Of a stretch of 10,735 bases of DNA, positions 7,613 to 10,735 are shown in pieces. The DNA is from Burkholderiaceae bacterium. Its GTDB lineage: Bacteria > Pseudomonadota > Gammaproteobacteria > Burkholderiales > Burkholderiaceae. The DNA lies in contig CANBPJ010000055.1 in the NCBI GenBank assembly GCA_947371415.1, positions 1-10,735 on the forward strand. Reading direction: 5' to 3'. Position numbers and translations under genes: made by a program. Under the pieces are notes generated by a model, which saw nothing but the letters and a program-made list of their open reading frames with translations, did not search any database and was not told the DNA's origin. Within the stretch, counting starts at the first letter, position 1. Each line of letters opens with the position of its first letter.

Positions 7613-7617
7613 CTCTT
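7613..7617 (-). promoter_or_regulatory. Ribosome binding site deciding the senB ATT start
   Basis: On the minus strand AAGAG occupies 7617-7613 and is followed by the 6-base spacer CCCAAA and then ATT at 7606-7604. The spacing is near optimal. It also overlaps the in-frame TAA (7618-7616), so translation cannot begin further upstream in this frame. Confidence 0.55.
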
Positions 7618-7631
7618 ATATTGAAGTTTTA

Positions 7632-8276
7632 TTATTTTGATCTCTCAGGGGCAATATCATCCCCCGAAAGCTCAATCCATGCTGAGCGCTTCTCCATTAC
7701 CGCATGAAATAACTCAGATTCGATCTGTTGATTGAGCCATTGCTTGACTGAAGAAAATGGCAATTCATCAAACTGTTTTGGATTGACCATCGAAAACTGT
7801 CTCATGAATGGAAAGATGGCCACATCAACCCAAGTCATTTTGCTTCCCAATAGATACTGACTTGACTGCAAAGCAAGCTCCATCGGTTTGAGCATGAGGT
7901 CTATTGCCGCATTCAACACTGCTTCTGGATTGAGATCGGGGTATCGATTCGGATATTTATATTGATCTAAGAGCGCCTTAAAAGGTCCGTCATTTTTCTC
8001 AATCCAAGCTTGGGAGCTGATTGAATCGACCGCTCCCCAAGCATCTGGGTCAGACTTCTCCAATGCCCAACGCATAATATCTAGGCTTTGATCCAAGATG
8101 AGTCCGTCGGCACACAACACTGGCACGGTTCCTTTAGGTGATGCCAGCAGCATGGATTGCGGCTTATTGCGTAATTCAATCTCTCTGTGTTCAACCTGAA
8201 TGCCAGCATATTTCAATGCCATGCGAGCCCTCATGGCATAAGGGCACCTTCGGTAAGAATATAAAATTGGCATCAT
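7632..8276 (-). CDS. Glutathione S-transferase-like protein
   Basis: This is a cytosolic GST-fold protein of 214 aa when started at the ATG-ATG pair at 8276-8271. The thioredoxin-like N-terminal domain has YSYRRCPYAMRAR with C11 at the catalytic position of Cys-type (omega/beta-like or glutaredoxin-like) GSTs, a cis-proline in KGTVPVL (P52) and a glutathione-contact DQS (62-64). The remainder is the all-helical C-terminal domain with the family's WVDVAIFPF segment. A TTG at 8321 would add 15 residues that do not fit the family and has no ribosome binding site. It is the first gene of a minus-strand pair with senB (25 bp apart). Its substrate is unknown. A Cys-type GST could handle glutathione-bound selenium or reduce a selenoxide intermediate, but this is inference from linkage only. 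Confidence 0.85.
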   Translation of the reverse strand: MMPILYSYRRCPYAMRARMALKYAGIQVEHREIELRNKPQSMLLASPKGTVPVLCADGLILDQSLDIMRWALEKSDPDAWGAVDSISSQAWIEKNDGPFKALLDQYKYPNRYPDLNPEAVLNAAIDLMLKPMELALQSSQYLLGSKMTWVDVAIFPFMRQFSMVNPKQFDELPFSSVKQWLNQQIESELFHAVMEKRSAWIELSGDDIAPERSK

Positions 8277-8407
8277 TATTTGATAGTCCCATAGGACCCT
8301 AGTCTTCAGCACCTTTACCAATGCAGAAAGCGCTTGGCTGGCTTATTCAGATACTAAATGAATATCGCCAGGGGGGTGGTACTGGAGCTGATATTGACGC
8401 CAATCTA

Positions 8408-8428
8408 GTTATCTAATAAATAGATAAC
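8408..8428. promoter_or_regulatory. 21-bp palindrome, candidate operator upstream of ahpC
   Basis: GTTATCTA (8408-8415) and TAGATAAC (8421-8428) are perfect inverted repeats around ATAAA. The centre lies about 65 bases before the start point predicted from TAGAAT at 8471. It contains a T-N11-A core (8412-8424) like LysR-type regulator sites. OxyR is the natural candidate for an ahpC operon, but the match to the OxyR ATAG/CTAT consensus is poor. It is also placed between divergent units, so it might act on the GST-senB side. Confidence 0.4.
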
Positions 8429-8446
8429 CAATATCAAAATTAATCA

Positions 8447-8476
8447 TTATCCAAATAAATAAATAGCCTCTAGAAT
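8447..8476 (+). promoter_or_regulatory. Possible ahpC promoter
   Basis: TAGAAT (8471-8476) resembles a -10 box. TTATCC (8447-8452) is a poor -35 match, 18 bases away. A weak -35 box with a palindrome upstream would suit an activator-dependent promoter. It was found by eye only. Confidence 0.3.
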
Positions 8477-8510
8477 GGACTCTGTTGTGAATCATCAATT
8501 TCATTTCTAC

Positions 8511-8515
8511 AGGAG
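8511..8515 (+). promoter_or_regulatory. Strong ribosome binding site of ahpC
   Basis: AGGAG lies 5 bases before ATG 8521. It is the strongest Shine-Dalgarno match in the window and fits the high expression usual for AhpC. Confidence 0.8.
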
Positions 8516-8520
8516 AAACC

Positions 8521-9084
8521 ATGTCGCTAATCAACACACAAGTTCCACCATTCAAGACCCAAGCTTTCCACAATGGCAAGTTTGTAACAGTTTCTGATGA
8601 GACCCTCAAAGGCAAATGGTCTGTACTCATTTTCATGCCAGCAGCATTTACATTTAACTGCCCAACAGAAATTGAAGATGCAGCTGATAACTATGCTGAA
8701 TTCCAGAAGATGGGTGCTGAGGTATACATCATCACTACCGATACTCATTTCTCACACAAAGTGTGGCATGAGACTTCACCTGCTGTAGGTAAGGCGAAGT
8801 TCCCATTGGTTGGCGATCCAACTCACACACTCACACGTGGTTTTGGCGTTCACATTGATGAAGAAGGCTTGGCATTGCGCGGCACATTCATCATCAATCC
8901 AGAAGGCGTTATCAAAACAGCGGAAATTCACTCCAATGAAATCGCTCGCGATATCTCTGAGACATTGCGTAAGCTCAAAGCTGCTCAATACACAGCTGCT
9001 CACCCAGGTGAAGTTTGCCCAGCGAAATGGAAAGAAGGCGCAGCAACATTAACTCCATCTTTAGACCTCGTAGGCAAGATCTAA
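8521..9084 (+). CDS. ahpC: Alkyl hydroperoxide reductase subunit C (peroxiredoxin)
   Basis: AhpC is a cytoplasmic typical 2-Cys peroxiredoxin that reduces H2O2, organic peroxides and peroxynitrite, and is re-reduced by AhpF. The 187 residues match the E. coli and Pseudomonas length. The peroxidatic cysteine C47 sits in PAAFTFNCPTE with T44 in the usual place. The catalytic arginine lies in LALRGTF, and the resolving cysteine C166 lies in HPGEVCPAKW near the C-terminal SLDLVGKI. The start at ATG 8521 is fixed by AGGAG upstream. It is followed after 119 bp by ahpF, the normal pair. A proximal palindrome suggests peroxide-responsive control. Linkage to the selenium genes may be incidental, though both systems serve redox defence. 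Confidence 0.98.
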   Translation: MSLINTQVPPFKTQAFHNGKFVTVSDETLKGKWSVLIFMPAAFTFNCPTEIEDAADNYAEFQKMGAEVYIITTDTHFSHKVWHETSPAVGKAKFPLVGDPTHTLTRGFGVHIDEEGLALRGTFIINPEGVIKTAEIHSNEIARDISETLRKLKAAQYTAAHPGEVCPAKWKEGAATLTPSLDLVGKI

Positions 9085-9111
9085 GCTAGCAACTCAGTAT
9101 TGACTAGTAAT

Positions 9112-9175
9112 CAATAGACTCTCTTCGGAGAGTCTATTGGGTAGGAAGCACTACCCCTCCCTACCCAATAGACTC
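9112..9175 (+). ncRNA. Alternative-pairing RNA element in the ahpC-ahpF spacer
   Basis: Segment A (9112-9123) pairs perfectly with 9128-9139 to form a 12-bp stem closed by a cUUCGg tetraloop. The right arm of that stem, extended to 9130-9145, pairs perfectly over 16 bp with 9160-9175, with a 14-base loop. A third hairpin pairs GGGTAG (9139-9144) with CTACCC (9151-9156). The structures exclude each other. No T-run follows any stem, so an intrinsic terminator is not supported. Likely roles are an mRNA-stabilising or processing barrier that makes ahpC exceed ahpF, or a switch. It is part of the transcript, not a proven separate RNA. Confidence 0.6.
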
Positions 9176-9203
9176 ATCAAGATTCAATATCAAGGAATGC
9201 ATC

Positions 9204-10735
9204 ATGTTAGACAGCAATATCAAATCGCAACTGAAGGCTTATTTTGAAAGGATAGTGACGCCTATCGTATTGGAAGCCACTCTAGATGACAGCGACTCAT
9301 CCGCCCAGATGCTAGAGCTACTCAATGAGGTTGCGGAGCAATCTGACAAGATCACCGTTAAAACTGCTGGTAACAGCAAAAATACTCCTAGCTTTACAGT
9401 CAGCAAGGTGGATGAAGTTGCTCGCATTGCATTCTCTGGCCTACCAATGGGCCATGAGATGACTTCCTTTATCTTGGCGATTTTGCAAACTAGCGGCTAT
9501 CCACCAAAAGTAGAGCAAGATGTAATCGATAGCATTAAGGGTCTCGAGGGCAAGAAGCGCTTTCAGACATTTATCTCCCTTTCATGCCACAACTGCCCGG
9601 ATGTAGTGCAGGCGCTAAACCTCATGGCCGCCCTGAACCCCAATATCGAACACGAGATGATCGATGGCGCACTCTTCCAAGGCATGGTAGATCAATACCA
9701 AATCATGGCGGTACCAACCGTGATTCTGAATGGCGAAGTCTTTGGCCAAGGCCGCATGAGTGTTGAAGAAATCGCCGCCAAACTCGACACCAATTCCTCG
9801 ACACGCGATGCAGAAAAGATCAGCGCTAAAGCACCTTATGACTCATTGATCATTGGTGGCGGCCCTGCTGGTGCCTCTGCGGCAATCTACTCCGCACGTA
9901 AGGGCATCAGAACCGGTATTGTTGCCCAACGTTTTGGCGGTCAAGTTGCTGATACTGTGGGCATTGAAAACTTCATCTCCGTTAAAGAGACCGAAGGCCC
10001 TAAATTGGTGATGGCACTCGAGCAACACGTGAAGGAATATGACGTTGATGTCATGAACCTCCAGACAGCTAAGAGCCTTAGCAAGACTGGTGATGAGCTG
10101 CAGATCACCCTTGAAAATGGTGCCATTCTCAAGAGTAAGACTGTCATTCTGAGTACTGGCGCACGCTGGCGCGAAATGAATGTGCCAGGTGAGCAAGAGT
10201 ATCGCGGCAAAGGTGTGGCTTACTGCCCGCACTGCGACGGCCCACTGTATAAGGGTAAGCGCGTTGCAGTGATTGGCGGCGGTAATTCTGGGGTTGAGGC
10301 AGCAATTGATTTGGCAGGAATTGTGAGTCATGTCACCTTGGTTGAATTCGATACCAAGTTGCGCGCTGATGCTGTGCTCCAGAAGAAACTGAATAGCCTG
10401 CCAAACGTCACCATCATTACTAATGCCTTGAGCAAAGAAGTGTTGGGTGCTGATAGCAAGGTAACTACCCTGCGCTACGAAGACCGTGCCAATAACCAGA
10501 TGCATGACATTGCGCTAGAAGGCATCTTTGTTCAGATTGGCTTGCTGCCGAATACGGATTGGCTTAAAGGCGTGATTGATCTATCGCCTCGTGGCGAGGT
10601 CATCATTGACCAGAAGGGTGAAACATCCATGCCTGGCGTATTTGCTGCTGGGGACTGCACTACCGTGCCTTATAAGCAAATCATCATCGCCATGGGTGAA
10701 GGTGCCAAAGCCTCACTCTCCGGATTTGATTATTT
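9204..10735 (+). CDS. ahpF: Alkyl hydroperoxide reductase subunit F, partial at right edge
   Basis: AhpF is the FAD- and NAD(P)H-dependent disulfide reductase that recharges AhpC. The window holds about 510 codons without a stop; E. coli AhpF is 521 residues, so only about 10 residues are missing and the gene is cut by the edge, not broken. The N-terminal tandem thioredoxin-fold domain has redox motif CHNC (128-131) followed by PDVVQALNLM and GQGRM. The thioredoxin-reductase-like part has the FAD motif GGGPAG (218-223), the second redox pair CPHC (341-344) in AYCPHCDGPLYKGKR, the NADH motif GGGNSGVEAA and the FAD-binding GVFAAGDCT near the end. The start is ATG 9204, with AAGGA at 9192-9196 seven bases upstream. 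It is cotranscribed with ahpC unless the spacer element intervenes. Confidence 0.97.
   Translation, partial: MLDSNIKSQLKAYFERIVTPIVLEATLDDSDSSAQMLELLNEVAEQSDKITVKTAGNSKNTPSFTVSKVDEVARIAFSGLPMGHEMTSFILAILQTSGYPPKVEQDVIDSIKGLEGKKRFQTFISLSCHNCPDVVQALNLMAALNPNIEHEMIDGALFQGMVDQYQIMAVPTVILNGEVFGQGRMSVEEIAAKLDTNSSTRDAEKISAKAPYDSLIIGGGPAGASAAIYSARKGIRTGIVAQRFGGQVADTVGIENFISVKETEGPKLVMALEQHVKEYDVDVMNLQTAKSLSKTGDELQITLENGAILKSKTVILSTGARWREMNVPGEQEYRGKGVAYCPHCDGPLYKGKRVAVIGGGNSGVEAAIDLAGIVSHVTLVEFDTKLRADAVLQKKLNSLPNVTIITNALSKEVLGADSKVTTLRYEDRANNQMHDIALEGIFVQIGLLPNTDWLKGVIDLSPRGEVIIDQKGETSMPGVFAAGDCTTVPYKQIIIAMGEGAKASLSGFDY

Noticed and set aside
8277..8321. TTG start at 8321 for the GST-like protein
   Set aside because: The added 15 residues precede the normal GST N-terminus, there is no ribosome binding site, and a tandem ATG at 8276 fits the family.
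8321..8416. Short plus-strand ORF of 31 codons between the GST-like gene and ahpC
   Set aside because: It has no ribosome binding site or recognisable similarity, and its end runs into the ahpC-proximal palindrome. It is probably chance.
8638..8670. PAAFTFNC in AhpC instead of E. coli PADFTFVC
   Set aside because: The same variant is normal in Pseudomonas-type AhpC as I recall it; T44 and C47 are intact, so it is not a defect.
9843..10505. 220-codon open frame on the minus strand
   Set aside because: It lies wholly inside ahpF, whose redox and FAD motifs are clear on the plus strand. The antisense translation has no domain character.
10700..10735. ahpF without a stop codon as a possible broken gene
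   Set aside because: The frame is intact to the last base and only about 10 residues short of the usual length, so the window edge explains it.

Overview
The window reads as a chromosomal segment of a betaproteobacterium. The moderate GC, the closeness of AhpC to proteobacterial homologues and the gene families suggest Burkholderiaceae, with a freshwater Polynucleobacter-like organism as my best guess. That assignment comes from recall, not from a search. No rRNA, tRNA, insertion sequence, phage gene or CRISPR array is visible.

Positions 38 to 6645 (+ strand) form one closely packed gene run: an EgtB-like non-haem iron enzyme (senA-type), selenophosphate synthetase (selD/senC), a four-gene PhnDCEE-type ABC importer of the kind annotated as a putative selenate transporter, and histidine Nα-methyltransferase (egtD). 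Converging on it from the right, one base past the egtD stop, lies a two-gene minus-strand unit: a glutathione S-transferase-like gene (8276 to 7632) followed by a GT4-like glycosyltransferase of the SenB selenosugar synthase type (about 7606 to 6647). Together these encode a full selenoneine route: Se import, SelD making selenophosphate, SenB making a selenosugar from a UDP-sugar, EgtD making hercynine from histidine, and SenA joining selenosugar and hercynine on the way to selenoneine, the selenium analogue of ergothioneine. The roles of senA, senB and senC/selD are established for the families. The substrate of the transporter and the role of the GST-like gene are inferred.

Positions 8521 to the right edge hold ahpC and ahpF, the alkyl hydroperoxide reductase pair. 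ahpF is cut by the window edge about 10 codons before its expected end. Both have strong ribosome binding sites, unlike most of the selenium genes. A 21-bp palindrome lies upstream of ahpC. The ahpC-ahpF gap contains an RNA element in which one strand segment can pair with either of two partners: a 12-bp stem capped by a cUUCGg tetraloop or a 16-bp stem.

The points most worth checking are the complete one-locus selenoneine pathway with its own importer, the apparent ATT start codon of senB, the switch-like ahpC-ahpF spacer, and the tail-to-tail egtD/senB junction. The longest gene-free stretch is 8277 to 8520, so there is no unexplained gap over 300 bases.
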